From positions 1,651,289-1,715,288 of the forward strand of contig OY282446.1 in NCBI GenBank assembly GCA_958295975.1: a stretch of DNA of 64,000 bases, given 5' to 3'. Both the position numbers and the translations under genes were made by a program. Below are positions 26,401 through 34,055 of this stretch, piece after piece (the first letter of the stretch is position 1; each line of letters opens with the position of its first letter). The notes below the pieces were generated by a model. It was not told the origin of the DNA, ran no database searches, and worked only from the letters and a program-made list of their open reading frames with translations. Source of the stretch: Tepidiformaceae bacterium. GTDB lineage: Bacteria > Chloroflexota > Dehalococcoidia > Tepidiformales > Tepidiformaceae.

Positions 26401-29137
26401 GACGCAGCTGATTCTGGTCAGGAACCAGTTGAGCGGGAGCATCCCCACGCAACTGGGGAATCTCACGAACCTGACGGTCCTCGCGCTCCACACGAACAGT
26501 CTGAGCGGGGCGATTCCGACGCAGCTGGGGAACCTGACGGGGCTGACGAAGCTGGAGCTGTACGGGAACCAGCTGACGGGGGCGATCCCGACGCAGATTG
26601 GGAACCTGGCGGCGCTCACCAATCTGCTTCTGGGCAGGAACGAGCTGACGGGGGTCATTCCCACGCAGCTGGGAAGCCTGACGGCGCTGACGAAGCTGGA
26701 GCTCAATGACAATCAGTTGAGCGGGAGTATCCCCACGCAGTTGGGGTCCCTCACGAACCTGACGGTCCTCGCGCTCCAGGGGAACAGTCTGAGCGGGGCG
26801 ATTCCGACGCAGCTGGGGAATCTGACGTCGCTCACCAAGCTCACGCTGGACAGGAACCAGCTGAGCGGGAGCATTCCGACGCAGTTGGGGAGCCTGACGT
26901 CATTGTCTGAACTGTGGCTGTACCGTAACGAGCTGACGGGGAGTATCCCGACGCAGTTGGGGAACCTGACGGGGCTGACGAAGCTTGTGCTGGACGGGAA
27001 CCAGTTGAGCGGGAGTATCCCGACGCAGTTGGGGTCCCTCACGAACCTGATGATCCTCGCGCTCCATGGGAACAGTCTGAGCGGGGCGATTCCGACGCAG
27101 CTGGGGAATCTGACGTCGCTCACCAATCTCACGCTGGACAGGAACCAGCTGAGCGGGAGCATTCCGACGCAGTTGGGGAGCCTGACGTCATTGTCTGAAC
27201 TGTGGCTGTACCGCAACGAGCTGACGGGGAGTATCCCGACGCAGCTGGGGAACCTGACGTCGCTCACCAATCTGGCGCTGTACCGCAACGAGCTGACGGG
27301 GAGTATCCCGACGCAGCTGGGAAGTCTGACGGCGCTGATGAATCTGTATCTCGGTAACAATCAGCTGAGTGGGAGCATTCCCACGCAGTTGGGGAATCTG
27401 ACGGCGCTGACGCGGCTGTTTCTCAATGACAATCAGCTGAGCGGGAGCATCCCGACGCAACTGGGGAGCCTGACGGCGCTGAGGACACTGAAGTTGGCGG
27501 GGAACTCCCTGACGGGCTGTGTGCCGAGCGGCTTGTCCAGCATCGCCACGAACGACATATCGAGCCTCAGTCTCTCTACCTGCTCGTCGTTGCCCACACC
27601 TACCGCCATTGTCTTCACGCCTACGCCCACGCCCACGCCCACGTCACAAGAACAAAAGGGAGATGAGGAAAGCAGTGGAGGGATCGGAAAGATCTCCAAG
27701 ATCGACGACATCATAACGTTTACTTGCGCTGGTGTAACTATCACACTCACAGTGAAGGAGGCTCTCAGGGGAATGGATGGAGTGCCGGGTGATGTGATGG
27801 ATATTGTGGATCGGTACGAGAAAGGGATCTATCTGGATCGGGCGCAAGATGCCCTAGAAGGAGGCTGTGCTCTACATGATGAACTGACAGATCCTATAAA
27901 AGTGGCTGAAAGGGGTTACATAGGGGTTAAATTTGTTGTCGGTTTTGTTGTCGATCGGTTTTCGGATGGGTTCGATGCATTATCGCCATCGCCCACGCCA
28001 TCGCCCACGCCATCGCCCACGCCATCGCCCACGCCATCGCCCACGCCATCGCCCACGGTGGATGCGGATGCAATCCTGGCGGCGCTAGATCCCGACGAAT
28101 TGATGTGTTTGGACATCAGCCCATGGGGGCTAGATTGCAGGTCGCGTCAAACGTGGCTAGGGGTTTGGGAAAAAGGTTCGACCTGTGGTGTTATGCCCCC
28201 CTCCGATGAGTGGGTTTGTAAATCACAGTATGACTGGGAATTGTATCACTGGTATCGGTCTGGTGGCGGCCGGGACAAGCTGGCGAGAGAAATCGTTCGC
28301 CAGTTCGAGCTGCAGCTCAGGGTGAATTACCAGCCCGGATGGTCGCCGACGGCCACGCCTTCTCCGACAGCGTCTCCCACGGCCACGCCTACGCCCGCGA
28401 TACCCCCAAGTGGGCCGCCGACGACGACGCCGCCGTCGCCGTCGCCGTCGCCGTCCCCGTCCCCGTCGCCGTCGCCGCCGCCGTCCCCGTCGCCGTCCCC
28501 GTCGCCGTCCCCGTCGCCGTCGGCCAGTCCCACGGCTACCCCGCACCCGGCGGTGAACTCCTGCAACAAGAGGCCGTACGCTCGCCTTGCGGGGTATCTT
28601 GCCTGCCTTCGCCAGCATGGGTGGACGGATCCTAGGGCGCCGTCGCCGTCGCCGTCCCCGTCCCCGTCGCCGTCGCCGTCGCCGTCGCCGTCCCCGTCGC
28701 CGTCGCCGTCCCCGTCGCCGTCCCCGTCCCCGTCGCCGTCGCCGTCCCCGTCGCCGTCCCCGTCGCCGTCCCCGTCGCCGTCGCCGTCGCCGTCCCCGTC
28801 GCCGTCGCCGTCCCCGTCCCCGGCCACGGCCAGTCCCACGGCTACCCCGCACCCGGCGGTGAACTCCTGCAACAAGAGGCCGTACGCTCGCCTTGCGGGG
28901 TATCTTGCCTGCCTTCGCCAGCATGGGTGGACGGATCCTAGGGCGCCGTCGCCGTCCCCGTCGCCGTCCCCGTCGCCGTCGCCGTCGCCGTCGCCAACGG
29001 CCAGTCCCACGTCGACTCGCACGCCGCCCACCGCAATAGTGAATGCCTGCACGGTCGAATCCCTGAATGCTGCTCTCACTGGGAGGTCTACTGCTCAGGC
29101 TGCGTTTACTGCCTGCATGGCGCGTCACGGCTACTAG
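17477..29137 (+). CDS. giant secreted leucine-rich repeat protein (3886 residues, about 110 LRRs)
   Basis: The ATG at 17477 follows AAAGGGAG and opens a signal peptide (residues 1 to about 33). The body has three modules. Each starts with a cap carrying Asn-Pro-Pro-Thr-Cys and Ala-Asp-Cys-Asp-Thr-Leu-Leu-Ala-Ile. A run of 24-residue plant-type LRRs (Leu-Ser-Gly-x-Ile-Pro-Thr-Gln-Leu-Gly) follows, then a Cys-containing cap. The runs hold about 15, 50 and 45 repeats (residues near 148-520, 802-2028 and 2270-3362). Long Ala/Thr-rich linkers separate the modules. The C-terminal 510 residues contain two unrecognised Cys-bearing segments and Ser-Pro linkers. They also hold three copies of a Cys-x(n)-Ala-Cys-x3-His-Gly-(Trp/Tyr) mini-motif. 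No transmembrane anchor or sorting signal is seen. It is probably a cell-surface or secreted binding or adhesion protein. It splits an ABC importer locus. Confidence 0.9.
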   Translation: MKRLSIIAASVLVMGLALAIGMSRGSELAGAQGAAPSSTPTTPETALPANPPTCTATTLGGTRAANAELAADCDTLLAIESTLAGTGTLNWAPTLALTSWDGITVGGTPKRVTRLRLIDDAQTKWSLGVGYGLSPAPLLDSHYPNWLTGIIPTQLGRLTALTELCLEWHQLWGAIPTQLGNLTALTSLCLGGNELTGVIPTQLGGLTELTRLELHSNMLTGAIPAQLGNLTKLTVLRLGSRSDGLSGSIPAELGSLTELTVLDLEDNSLSGSIPAELGSLTNLTVLALQGNSLSGAIPTQLGNLTALTRLLLHGNQLSGSIPTQLGSLTALTELTLAGNSLSGAIPTQLGGLTALKDLWLHGNQLTGSIPTQLGGLTALKNLWLNNNQLTGSIPTQLGGLTALRYLWLHGNQLTGSIPTQLGGLTALQGLLLHGNQLTGSIPTQLGSLTRLTQLYLLGNQLTGSIPTQLGSLTNLTNLELQNNSLSGSIPTQLGRLTALRTLKLAGNSFTGCVLSGLSSIATNNDIARLGLSTCAATATATAETAATTETAATAETAATAETAATATAETAATTETAATAETAATAETAATTVSAATAASAATAETAATTVSAATAASAATAETAATTVSAATAASAATAETAATTVSAATAETAATTVSAATAASAATAETAATTVSAATAASAATAASAATAASAATAASAATAATTATAATTATVATTLPANPPTCTATTLGGSRADNAQLAADCDTLLAIKSVFWRTQPRYGEWSVTRPLANWHGVTVEGTPRRVTKLKIWRQQLGVLPTQLGSLTGLTEVTMYDNGFTGVIPTQLGNLTGLTKLVLNDNQLSGGIPTQLGSLTALTELALQANSLSGAIPTQLGNLTGLTKLVLDRNQLSGSIPTQLGSLTALTELWLHSNQLTGVIPTQLGNLTGLTRLVLDGNQLSGSIPTQLGSLTNLTVLVLQSNELTGVIPTQLGNLTALTRLLLQGNQLTGSIPTQLGGLTALKDLWLHGNQLTGNIPTQLGNLTALTSLILAGNQLSGSIPTQLGNLTNLTVLALHGNSLSGAIPTQLGSLTALTKLELYGNQLSGAIPTQLGSLAALTNLLLGWNELTGVIPTQLGSLTALTKLELKDNQLSGGIPTQLGGLTNLTVLALQGNSLSGAIPTQLGNLTALTKLTLDRNQLSGSIPTQLGSLTALTELWLHRNQLTGVIPTQLGNLTGLTKLVLNDNQLSGGIPTQLGSLTALTELALQANSLSGAIPTQLGNLTGLTKLVLDRNQLSGSIPTQLGSLTALTELWLHSNQLTGVIPTQLGNLTGLTRLVLDGNQLSGSIPTQLGSLTNLTVLVLQSNELTGVIPTQLGNLTALTRLLLQGNQLTGSIPTQLGGLTALKDLWLHGNQLTGNIPTQLGNLTALTSLILAGNQLSGSIPTQLGNLTNLTVLALHGNSLSGAIPTQLGSLTALTKLELYGNQLSGAIPTQLGSLAALTNLLLGWNELTGVIPTQLGSLTALTKLELKDNQLSGGIPTQLGGLTNLTVLALQGNSLSGAIPTQLGNLTALTKLTLDRNQLSGSIPTQLGSLTALTELWLHRNQLTGVIPTQLGNLTGLTKLVLNDNQLSGGIPTQLGSLTALTELALQANSLSGAIPTQLGNLTGLTKLVLDRNQLSGSIPTQLGSLTALTELWLHSNQLTGVIPTQLGNLTGLTRLVLDGNQLSGSIPTQLGSLTNLTVLVLQSNELTGVIPTQLGNLTALTRLLLQGNQLTGSIPTQLGGLTALKDLWLHGNQLTGNIPTQLGNLTALTSLILAGNQLSGSIPTQLGNLTNLTVLALHGNSLSGAIPTQLGSLTALTKLELYGNQLSGAIPTQLGSLAALTNLLLGWNELTGVIPTQLGSLTALTKLELKDNQLSGGIPTQLGGLTNLTVLALQGNSLSGAIPTQLGNLTALTKLTLDRNQLSGSIPTQLGSLTALTELWLHRNQLTGVIPTQLGNLTGLTKLVLNDNQLSGGIPTQLGSLTALTTLNLAGNSLTGCVPSGLSSIATNDIARLGLSTCAATTATTASAVTAETAATTVSAATAETAATTVSAATTASAATTVSAATAASAATAETAATTASAATTASAATAATTATAASAATTVSAATAASAATTVSAATAASAATTVSAATAASAATAASAATAASAATAATTATVATTLPANPPTCTATTLGGSRADNAQLAADCDTLLAIKSVFWRTQPRYGEWSVTRPLANWHGVTVEGAPGRVTKLKIWGQQLGVLPTQLGSLTGLTEVTMYDNGFTGSIPTQLGNLTALTKLVLDDNQLSGSIPTQLGSLTNLTVLALQGNSLSGAIPTQLGGLTALTRLLLHNNQLTGSIPTQLGGLTALKDLWLHGNQLTGSIPTQLGSLTALTQLILVRNQLSGSIPTQLGNLTNLTVLALHTNSLSGAIPTQLGSLTALTKLELYGNQLTGAIPTQIGNLAALTNLLLGRNELTGVIPTQLGNLTALTKLVLSDNQLSGSIPTQLGSLTALTELTLAGNSLSGAIPTQLGNLTALTRLLLHNNQLTGSIPTQLGGLTALKDLWLHGNQLTGSIPTQLGSLTELTKLILVRNQLSGSIPTQLGALANLTVLALHTNSLSGAIPTQLGSLTALTKLELFGNQLSGAIPTQLGRLAALTDLVLVRNELTGVIPTQLGNLTALTKLVLDDNQLSGSIPTQLGSLTNLTVLALQGNSLSGAIPTQLGNLTALTRLLLHNNQLTGSIPTQLGGLTALKDLWLHGNQLTGSIPTQLGSLTALTQLILVRNQLSGSIPTQLGNLTNLTVLALHTNSLSGAIPTQLGSLTALTKLELYGNQLTGAIPTQLGRLAALTDLVLVRNELTGVIPTQLGNLTALTKLVLDDNQLSGSIPTQLGSLTNLTVLALQGNSLSGAIPTQLGNLTALTRLLLHNNQLTGSIPTQLGGLTALKDLWLHGNQLTGSIPTQLGSLTALTQLILVRNQLSGSIPTQLGNLTNLTVLALHTNSLSGAIPTQLGNLTGLTKLELYGNQLTGAIPTQIGNLAALTNLLLGRNELTGVIPTQLGSLTALTKLELNDNQLSGSIPTQLGSLTNLTVLALQGNSLSGAIPTQLGNLTSLTKLTLDRNQLSGSIPTQLGSLTSLSELWLYRNELTGSIPTQLGNLTGLTKLVLDGNQLSGSIPTQLGSLTNLMILALHGNSLSGAIPTQLGNLTSLTNLTLDRNQLSGSIPTQLGSLTSLSELWLYRNELTGSIPTQLGNLTSLTNLALYRNELTGSIPTQLGSLTALMNLYLGNNQLSGSIPTQLGNLTALTRLFLNDNQLSGSIPTQLGSLTALRTLKLAGNSLTGCVPSGLSSIATNDISSLSLSTCSSLPTPTAIVFTPTPTPTPTSQEQKGDEESSGGIGKISKIDDIITFTCAGVTITLTVKEALRGMDGVPGDVMDIVDRYEKGIYLDRAQDALEGGCALHDELTDPIKVAERGYIGVKFVVGFVVDRFSDGFDALSPSPTPSPTPSPTPSPTPSPTPSPTVDADAILAALDPDELMCLDISPWGLDCRSRQTWLGVWEKGSTCGVMPPSDEWVCKSQYDWELYHWYRSGGGRDKLAREIVRQFELQLRVNYQPGWSPTATPSPTASPTATPTPAIPPSGPPTTTPPSPSPSPSPSPSPSPPPSPSPSPSPSPSPSASPTATPHPAVNSCNKRPYARLAGYLACLRQHGWTDPRAPSPSPSPSPSPSPSPSPSPSPSPSPSPSPSPSPSPSPSPSPSPSPSPSPSPSPSPSPSPSPATASPTATPHPAVNSCNKRPYARLAGYLACLRQHGWTDPRAPSPSPSPSPSPSPSPSPTASPTSTRTPPTAIVNACTVESLNAALTGRSTAQAAFTACMARHGY
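19081..19635 (+). repeat. first Ala/Thr-rich linker repeat inside the LRR gene
   Basis: Degenerate tandem units of about 18 bp (GCC ACG GCG GAG ACG GCG and variants) encode Ala-Thr-Ala-Glu-Thr-Ala and Ala-Thr-Thr-Val-Ser-Ala blocks of roughly 185 residues. A related stretch lies at 23615-24030. Thr-rich spacers of this kind are common O-glycosylation sites in secreted proteins; glycosylation here is inference. Confidence 0.85.
19943..21094 (+). repeat. 1152-bp tandem repeat, copy 1
   Basis: This is the first of three adjacent 1152-bp units, each encoding 16 LRRs of 24 residues. Identity with the next copy begins exactly at 19943 and the base before it differs. Reading frames on both strands are letter-for-letter the same in all copies. 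Confidence 0.92.
21095..22246 (+). repeat. 1152-bp tandem repeat, copy 2
   Basis: This unit appears identical to copy 1, offset by 1152 bp with no gap. It keeps the reading frame because 1152 is 16 times 72. Confidence 0.92.
22247..23398 (+). repeat. 1152-bp tandem repeat, copy 3
   Basis: This is the third, apparently identical copy. It is followed by a 116-bp partial fourth copy (23399-23514), after which the sequence switches to the C-terminal cap of LRR module 2. Confidence 0.92.
23615..24030 (+). repeat. second Ala/Thr-rich linker repeat inside the LRR gene
   Basis: The same type of GCC/ACG/GCG tandem units as at 19081-19635 encodes about 140 residues of Ala, Thr, Val and Ser. The following 300 bp (24037-24350), encoding the N-cap of module 3, nearly repeats 19636-19949 at an offset of 4401 bp. 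Confidence 0.85.
24409..26712 (+). repeat. higher-order repeat of 576 bp (8 LRRs) in LRR module 3
   Basis: Four consecutive units of 576 bp (starting near 24409, 24985, 25561 and 26137) encode eight LRRs each and are similar but not identical. The length is exactly half of the 1152-bp unit in module 2, which points to growth by unequal exchange in multiples of eight repeats. Confidence 0.75.
28430..28995 (+). repeat. Ser-Pro microsatellite with a duplicated mini-domain
   Basis: Runs of TCG/TCC plus CCG/CCC codons encode (Ser-Pro)n at about 28430-28520, 28645-28826 and 28946-28995. Between them a segment of about 125 bp is repeated at 28521 and 28827 (offset 306 bp). It encodes Val-Asn-Ser-Cys-Asn-Lys-Arg-Pro-Tyr and ends Cys-Leu-Arg-Gln-His-Gly-Trp. 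Confidence 0.85.
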
Positions 29138-29223
29138 TCGTGGGGCACCGACTATTCAAGAATTAAGGGCCCAAGTCTGGACGGAACCGGCCCGAACCTC
29201 CCGTAGCCCGGAAGGGGGATCAC

Positions 29224-30171
29224 GTGACCGGCTACGTCATCCGGCGGCTGCTGCTCGTGCCCGTCACCCTCTTCATCATCAGCATCATCGTCTTCATCTT
29301 CATGCGCGCCATTCCCGGCGACGCCGCCGTGGCCAAGTGCGGGGCCGCGGGCAGCTTCGACGAGCAGTGCTTCGAGGCCATCCGCGAGGAGCTCGGCCTC
29401 AACCGCAGCAAGCCCGAGCAGTACCTGCTCTGGATCAGCGACATCGTGCTGCGCGGCGACTTCGGCTTCTCCCCCCTGCAGCGCAAGCACATCAACGACG
29501 AGATCGGGCCGCGCGTCTGGAACACGGCCCAGGTGGGGCTGTTCTCCATCGCCTTCACGCTGCTCATCGGCATTCCCGTGGGAGCCGTCTCCGCCATCCG
29601 CGCCGGACGGCCCGTGGACTACGTCACGCGCTTCCTGGCCGTGCTCGGCCTCTCCGTGCCCAACTTCTGGATCGCCACGCTGGTGGTCATCTTCCCGGCG
29701 GTCTGGTGGGGCACGCGCGTGGCGCCGGACTGGGTGGGCTGGGAGGAGCCCTGGACGCACCTGCAGATCATCCTCATCCCCGCCTTCATCCTCGCCCTCG
29801 CCGGGGCCGCCACGCTGGCGCGCATCGTGCGCTCCTCTATGCTCGAGGTGCTGCACAGCGACTACGTGCGCACGGCGCGCGCCAAGGGGCTGCGCGAATA
29901 CACCGTCGTTATGCGTCACGTCTTCCGCACCTCGGTCCTCCCGCTCTTCACGCTCGTCGGCCTGCAGTTCAGCACGGTGCTGGGCGGCTCCGTCTACATG
30001 GAGTGGATTTTCAACATCCCGGGCATGGGCCGCTGGGTCGTCGAGGCGGTCGGCCAGCGCGATTTCATCGTCATCCAGGGCGTGGTCGTCTTCTTCGGCG
30101 CCTGGTTCCTGCTCATCACGCTGATCGTCGACCTCGCCTATGCGTGGATCGACCCGCGCATCCGCTACTAG
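29224..30171 (+). CDS. ABC transporter permease, DppB-type
   Basis: The 315-residue inner-membrane protein begins with GTG at 29224 after GAAGGGGGATCAC. It starts with the Tyr-Val-Ile-Arg-Arg-Leu-Leu-Leu pattern typical of DppB/OppB permeases. About six membrane helices are seen, and the cytoplasmic loop near residue 220 has the Arg-Ala-Lys-Gly-Leu EAA-like motif for ATPase contact. It pairs with the DppC-type permease encoded 9 bp downstream and probably with the family 5 binding protein at 15548-17371. The genes for the ATPase subunits are not in the window. The gene begins 86 bp after the giant LRR gene ends. Confidence 0.93.
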   Translation: MTGYVIRRLLLVPVTLFIISIIVFIFMRAIPGDAAVAKCGAAGSFDEQCFEAIREELGLNRSKPEQYLLWISDIVLRGDFGFSPLQRKHINDEIGPRVWNTAQVGLFSIAFTLLIGIPVGAVSAIRAGRPVDYVTRFLAVLGLSVPNFWIATLVVIFPAVWWGTRVAPDWVGWEEPWTHLQIILIPAFILALAGAATLARIVRSSMLEVLHSDYVRTARAKGLREYTVVMRHVFRTSVLPLFTLVGLQFSTVLGGSVYMEWIFNIPGMGRWVVEAVGQRDFIVIQGVVVFFGAWFLLITLIVDLAYAWIDPRIRY

Positions 30172-30180
30172 GGAGCTTCG

Positions 30181-31107
30181 ATGGAAAGGTCCGCGACGGC
30201 AGCCGGGGAAAGTGCCCTCGCCGAGCTCCGGATGGAGCGGGGGTTGGCGGAGCGCGTGCTCCGCCCGCTCGCCCGCTTCGTGCGCACGCAGCCGCTGGGC
30301 ACGCTGGGCGCGATCGTCATCGTGCTGCTGATCGCGGGCTCGATCTTCGCGCCCTTCCTGAACACGGTGGACCCCCGCACCTCGATCCGCGAGGCGACCA
30401 CGCTCGACGCGCCCAGCGGCGACCACTTCTTCGGGACGGACCGCAGCAAGCGGGACATGTGGTCGCGCGTGCTCTACGGCGGCCGCCCCACGCTGCTCAT
30501 CGGCTTCGGCGCGGTGGCCGTGACCATGGCGGCGGGCATCGTGCTCGCGCTGGCGGCGGGCTTTCTCGGCGGGATCGTCGACATCATCGTCTCGCGCGCC
30601 ATCGAGATCATCATCGCCGTGCCCGCCATCCTCTGGCTGCTGATGTTCACCACCGCCGTCGATCGCAGCGTGCAGACGCTCATCTTCGGGGTGGCCTTCA
30701 CCTTCACGCCCATCGCCATCCGCATCTTCCGCGGCAACGTGATCCAGGAGCGCTCCATCGCCTACGTGGAGGCGGCGCGCGTCATCGGCGCGTCCGGCCC
30801 GCGCATCATGTTCCGGCACATCCTGCCGAACCTGCTGCCGCTCGTGATCGTGGCCGCCAGCATCACCATTCCGGCGGCCATGCTGGCGGAGGCGGGGCTC
30901 ACCTTCCTCGGCCTCGGCCTCGATCCGGGCACGCCCTCGTGGGCGCAGGACCTCGGCCCCAACAACCGCACCTACTTCCGCTCGGCCTGGTGGCTGCTGG
31001 TGTTCCCGGGCGCGGCCCTCGCGCTGGCCGTGCTCGCCTTCAACTTCTTCGGCGATTCCCTGCGCGACGTGCTCGACCCGCGCCTGCGCGGCAGCGGCCT
31101 CGTCTAG
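30181..31107 (+). CDS. ABC transporter permease, DppC-type
   Basis: The 308-residue membrane protein has a DppC-type N-terminal helix, a periplasmic segment with His-Phe-Phe-Gly-Thr-Asp-Arg-Ser-Lys-Arg-Asp, and five further helices. An EAA loop Tyr-Val-Glu-Ala-Ala-Arg-Val-Ile-Gly-Ala follows. It forms the import channel with the DppB-type subunit encoded 9 bp upstream. A GGGAGCTTCG ribosome-binding site overlaps the end of the upstream gene. The gene converges on a minus-strand SnoaL-like gene only 4 bp away, with no visible terminator between. Confidence 0.93.
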   Translation: MERSATAAGESALAELRMERGLAERVLRPLARFVRTQPLGTLGAIVIVLLIAGSIFAPFLNTVDPRTSIREATTLDAPSGDHFFGTDRSKRDMWSRVLYGGRPTLLIGFGAVAVTMAAGIVLALAAGFLGGIVDIIVSRAIEIIIAVPAILWLLMFTTAVDRSVQTLIFGVAFTFTPIAIRIFRGNVIQERSIAYVEAARVIGASGPRIMFRHILPNLLPLVIVAASITIPAAMLAEAGLTFLGLGLDPGTPSWAQDLGPNNRTYFRSAWWLLVFPGAALALAVLAFNFFGDSLRDVLDPRLRGSGLV

Positions 31108-31111
31108 GGCG

Positions 31112-31528
31112 TCAGCCGTCCAGCCCCAGCGAGCGCGCGGCGGCCCCGCCGTGGTGGTAGTCCACCTCCAGCGTGACCTTGCCCGCGCCGTCAAATTCGA
31201 GGTAGGTCATGCCGTCCGAGTGCCAGCGCTTGCCCTTCGCCTCGGGGCCCATGGCGTCGGTGGCCACGGTGGCGCTCATGCGCCAGGTGAAGGCCACGCC
31301 CGCGTCGTTCGTCCAGAAGATGTCGGGCACGAGTTCGAGGTCGGGGAAGGCCTGCAGGCCGCCGGCGAAGAACTCGCGGATGTCGGGCCAGCCGACCTTG
31401 TCCTCGCCCGCCACGATGTCGCGCAGCACGCCGCCCTCGGCGAAGAAGGGCCCGGGCGCGTCCGCGTCGCCGCTGCTCCACGCCTTGAAGAGGGCGATGG
31501 CCGTATCGATCTCCCGCTGTCCCGCCAT
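31112..31528 (-). CDS. nuclear transport factor 2/SnoaL-like protein
   Basis: The 138-residue protein has the NTF2-like cone fold pattern. An N-terminal helix contains Ala-Leu-Phe-Lys-Ala-Trp, followed by Val-Leu-Arg-Asp-Ile and a Phe-Pro-Asp-Leu-Glu-Leu segment. A Ser-Asp-Gly-Met-Thr-Tyr-Leu-Glu-Phe-Asp strand ends the fold. Members include polyketide cyclases, isomerases and ring hydrolases acting on small hydrophobic compounds, and the substrate here is unknown. It is the last gene of a six-gene minus-strand unit led by a luciferase-like oxidoreductase and sits 21 bp after a phosphotransferase gene. AAGGAGACG precedes the ATG. Confidence 0.8.
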   Translation of the reverse strand: MAGQREIDTAIALFKAWSSGDADAPGPFFAEGGVLRDIVAGEDKVGWPDIREFFAGGLQAFPDLELVPDIFWTNDAGVAFTWRMSATVATDAMGPEAKGKRWHSDGMTYLEFDGAGKVTLEVDYHHGGAAARSLGLDG

Positions 31529-31549
31529 GGTTCGTCTCCTTGCTCGCCC

Positions 31550-32527
31550 CTACCGGGCGTATGACTCGCCGATGATAGCGGAGAGGCGCTGGATCATGGA
31601 AAGCTTGAGGGCCGTGCCGATGGCGGCCATGTTGGGGGCCGGGTTCGCGCCCGTCACGAAGATGCGCAGCGCCGAGGTGTTGGCGCAGGCCCCCTTGAAA
31701 TGGTTGAACACGTCCCAGTAGTCCCAGGTCGCCTCGTCGATGGCGTGCCCGGTGACCTCCTCGATGTAGCCGCGCCAGGCGTCGGGCTCCATCACGCCGC
31801 GCCCGCGCATCGCGCCGAGGAACAGCCAGTCCTCGTTGGGGTCGCCCACGTGCGAGAACTCCCAGTCCGTGAAGGCCCGCACCCGGCCGTCCGCGTGGAT
31901 GAAGTTGAGCGGCCCCGGGTCGCCGTGCACGACGCCGAGCGCGAGGCCGTCGGGCGCGTTCCGCTTCAGCCAGACCGCCGCCTCTTCCAGCAGCGGCTCC
32001 GGCAGCACGCGCCCCCAGCGGTGCACCTCCATCCAGCGGTCCACCTGCTGGTGCACGGCGTCGAGGGGCACGACGGGGACGCGCGCGAAGGGAATGTCCG
32101 CCCTGCGCCAGTCCAGCCGGTGCAGCTCGTGCAGCTTCGTCACGTAGTCGCGCAGGGCGGCCTCGTCGGGCGGGCCGCTGCTGCCCTCCACCCAGTCCAT
32201 GACGAAGAAGGGCGTGCCCAGCACGTTCGCGTCCAGCTCGACCCAGCGGACGGGCGCGACGGGGAACCCGGCGGCGCGCACGGCCCGCATGGTGCGCACC
32301 TCGTCGAGCGTGTTCGTGCCGAACATGCCCGCCTGCTCGACGCGCAGGGCGAAGGACCGCGCATGGGCCTCGCCGCCGCGGCGCCAGCTGGCGTCCACGC
32401 GGAACATGCCGCGCGAGTGCCCGATGGTGATGCGCTCCAGCGGCCCCGCGGCCACGCCCTCATCGCAGGGGATGCGGGCGGAGAGCCAGGCGGCCAGGCG
32501 CGGGCGCGCGGTCTCAACGTTCAGCAC
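31550..32527 (-). CDS. APH-family phosphotransferase
   Basis: The 325-residue protein has the aminoglycoside phosphotransferase/choline kinase fold. The Brenner motif His-Gly-Asp-Pro-Gly-Pro-Leu-Asn lies near residue 216 and Phe-Thr-Asp-Trp-Glu-Phe lies near residue 236, with both catalytic Asp residues present. In this family many members of catabolic clusters phosphorylate small alcohols rather than antibiotics. The start taken is the GTG at 32527, which overlaps the upstream gene by 14 bp and suggests coupled translation. The open frame continues further upstream, but that part is compositionally a shadow of the neighbouring gene. A second family member lies at 52347-53522. Confidence 0.85.
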   Translation of the reverse strand: MLNVETARPRLAAWLSARIPCDEGVAAGPLERITIGHSRGMFRVDASWRRGGEAHARSFALRVEQAGMFGTNTLDEVRTMRAVRAAGFPVAPVRWVELDANVLGTPFFVMDWVEGSSGPPDEAALRDYVTKLHELHRLDWRRADIPFARVPVVPLDAVHQQVDRWMEVHRWGRVLPEPLLEEAAVWLKRNAPDGLALGVVHGDPGPLNFIHADGRVRAFTDWEFSHVGDPNEDWLFLGAMRGRGVMEPDAWRGYIEEVTGHAIDEATWDYWDVFNHFKGACANTSALRIFVTGANPAPNMAAIGTALKLSMIQRLSAIIGESYAR

Positions 32528-32969
32528 GGCGCGGCGTCCCCCCGAAACGCATGAGCATGGGCATCGTCTCGCCCAGCTCCTCGTCGGCGTGGCGCGCGAT
32601 GAGGGGGCGCAGCGTGCGCCGGATGGCCTCCCCCGCCGCCGTCTCGTCCGCCACGGCGTGGCGCAGCAGGCGGCTGGCGCGGTCCAGCGTGGCGAAGGCG
32701 CGCGTCTCGCCGCCACTCCCCGCCAGCGCCGCCTCCAGCCCGGGGTGGTCGCGCAGCAGGCCCGCGATGGCGGCCTCCACCTCGTCGATGCGCGCGTCGA
32801 GCGTCTCCTCGCCGGCGATGAGCGCGCGCGCGTACTCCAGCGTGCCCATCAGCTGGCTCGCCGCCGCCCGCGCCCACGTGTCCTCCAGGTTGGGGAGCAG
32901 CTGGTTCTCGATCGTGTGCAGCGCCCCGGCGAGCACCTCGTCGACCGTGGGCCGCTTCGCCTCCGGCAT
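32514..32969 (-). CDS. hypothetical helical protein next to APH-family gene
   Basis: The product has 151 residues and is all helical by eye. It has an N-terminal Leu-His-Thr-Ile-Glu-Asn-Gln-Leu-Leu-Pro segment and a C-terminal Thr-Leu-Arg-Pro-Leu-Ile-Ala-Arg-His-Ala-Asp-Glu-Glu segment. I cannot name its family. It overlaps the downstream phosphotransferase gene by 14 bp and follows the epimerase-like gene by 11 bp, so the three are almost certainly cotranscribed. It may be an accessory partner of the phosphotransferase. It has no signal peptide or membrane segment. Confidence 0.65.
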   Translation of the reverse strand: MPEAKRPTVDEVLAGALHTIENQLLPNLEDTWARAAASQLMGTLEYARALIAGEETLDARIDEVEAAIAGLLRDHPGLEAALAGSGGETRAFATLDRASRLLRHAVADETAAGEAIRRTLRPLIARHADEELGETMPMLMRFGGTPRRAER

Positions 32970-32980
32970 GGGCGTTTCGC

Positions 32981-34015
32981 TCAGGCGGGGCGCAGGGCCG
33001 CCGCCGCCTCGGCCTCGCGCGCGAAGTCCCAGCCGCCGCCCCAGAGCGGGTCGCTGGGGTCCTCGCCGATGCGCTCCCGCCCCTCGCGCATGAACCACTC
33101 GAAGGTGTGGGCGTGCCCGCCGCGGAAGTCGTACTCGTTCTCGAAGCCGAAGAGGCGCTCCGCCTTGCGGATGCTCAGCGCCGAATGGTGGAAGCGCCCG
33201 AAGAGGTGGCCGAAGACGGGGCGCCGTTCGGGATGATGCCAGTCGAACCCCCAGTTCCCCACCTGGTCCTCGGGAACGTAGACGATGTCCGCGGGCTTGC
33301 CCACGATCTCGGCCAGCGTCTCCACGTAGTACTGCGTCGTCACCGCCTCGTTCGTGAGGTTGAAGGCCTCCCCCTTGGCCGCGTCGTTGCCGGCGATGTC
33401 GATCTGGAAGCGCGCCAGGTCGTCCACGTGTCCGTAGGAGCAGACGACCAGCCCCTCGTGCGGCACGAGCACGGGCAGGCCGCGCAGGAGGCGCAGGAAC
33501 ATGGGCGCCTCCATGTCGTAGATGTTGTTGTCGGGGCCGTAGATGGCCGCGGGCCGGATGGTGGTGACGGGGAAGCCCGTGCGTCGGTGCTGCTCGAAGA
33601 GGCGCCGCTCGGTGTGCGCCTTGAAGCCGCCGTAGGTCTCCCGCGGCTCTTCCGTGAAGGCGTTGCTCTCCGGCCAGGGCATCCTGCCCGAGGGCCGGTA
33701 GGCCATGATCGAGCTGCAGTAGAGGTAGTGCCCCACGTTCCCGTCCAGCAGCCCGATGAGGAAATCGAGGTCGGCCTTGCCCGCCACCATGACGAAGCCG
33801 GAGATGTCGAACACGGCGTCCCATTCGCGCCCGCCCAGCGCCGCCCGCATCGACTCGTTGTCCGTGCGGTCGGCGACGAGCCGCTCGACGCCCGGCGGCA
33901 GCTCCACCGAGGTCACGCCGCGGTTCAGCACCGCCACCTCGTGGCCGCGGGCGGCCAGCGCGCGCACCGTGCGCAGCCCCACGAACGTGGACCCCCCGAA
34001 CACCAGCGTCTTCAT
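32981..34015 (-). CDS. NAD-dependent epimerase/dehydratase family protein
   Basis: This is a 344-residue extended SDR. The Rossmann motif Gly-Gly-Ser-Thr-Phe-Val-Gly is at residues 8-14. A Tyr-Gly-Gly-Phe-Lys segment supplies the Tyr-x3-Lys pair, and Arg-Pro-Ala-Ala-Ile-Tyr-Gly-Pro is typical of nucleotide-sugar epimerase-like enzymes. It probably acts on a sugar or sugar-like lactone or ketone. GGAGGGACGGCG precedes the ATG at 34015. In the operon it sits 40 bp after the 366-residue unknown gene and 11 bp before the helical hypothetical gene. The long loop around residues 250-290, rich in His and Pro, is unusual. Confidence 0.87.
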   Translation of the reverse strand: MKTLVFGGSTFVGLRTVRALAARGHEVAVLNRGVTSVELPPGVERLVADRTDNESMRAALGGREWDAVFDISGFVMVAGKADLDFLIGLLDGNVGHYLYCSSIMAYRPSGRMPWPESNAFTEEPRETYGGFKAHTERRLFEQHRRTGFPVTTIRPAAIYGPDNNIYDMEAPMFLRLLRGLPVLVPHEGLVVCSYGHVDDLARFQIDIAGNDAAKGEAFNLTNEAVTTQYYVETLAEIVGKPADIVYVPEDQVGNWGFDWHHPERRPVFGHLFGRFHHSALSIRKAERLFGFENEYDFRGGHAHTFEWFMREGRERIGEDPSDPLWGGGWDFAREAEAAAALRPA

Positions 34016-34055
34016 CGCCGTCCCTCCATGCCTTCGTTGGCGCGCCGCGCGGGCG

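Noticed and set aside
19943..27500. Regular direct repeats resembling a repeat-spacer array
   Set aside because: The 72-bp period is the codon pattern of 24-residue LRRs in one continuous reading frame, not a CRISPR array with unique spacers.
28430..28995. GCC/GTC-rich tract as a possible origin or structural DNA element
   Set aside because: The tract is in frame and encodes Ser-Pro linkers like those in other secreted proteins, so coding use explains it.
17558..29128. Many open frames on the minus strand and in the second plus frame of the LRR gene
   Set aside because: They repeat with the LRR period and are mirror translations of the repeats. Only the plus frame from 17477 gives a signal peptide, LRR consensus and Cys caps.
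31550..32527. Phosphotransferase as an antibiotic resistance gene
   Set aside because: Only the general kinase motifs are present and the gene sits in a catabolic operon, so resistance is not supported.
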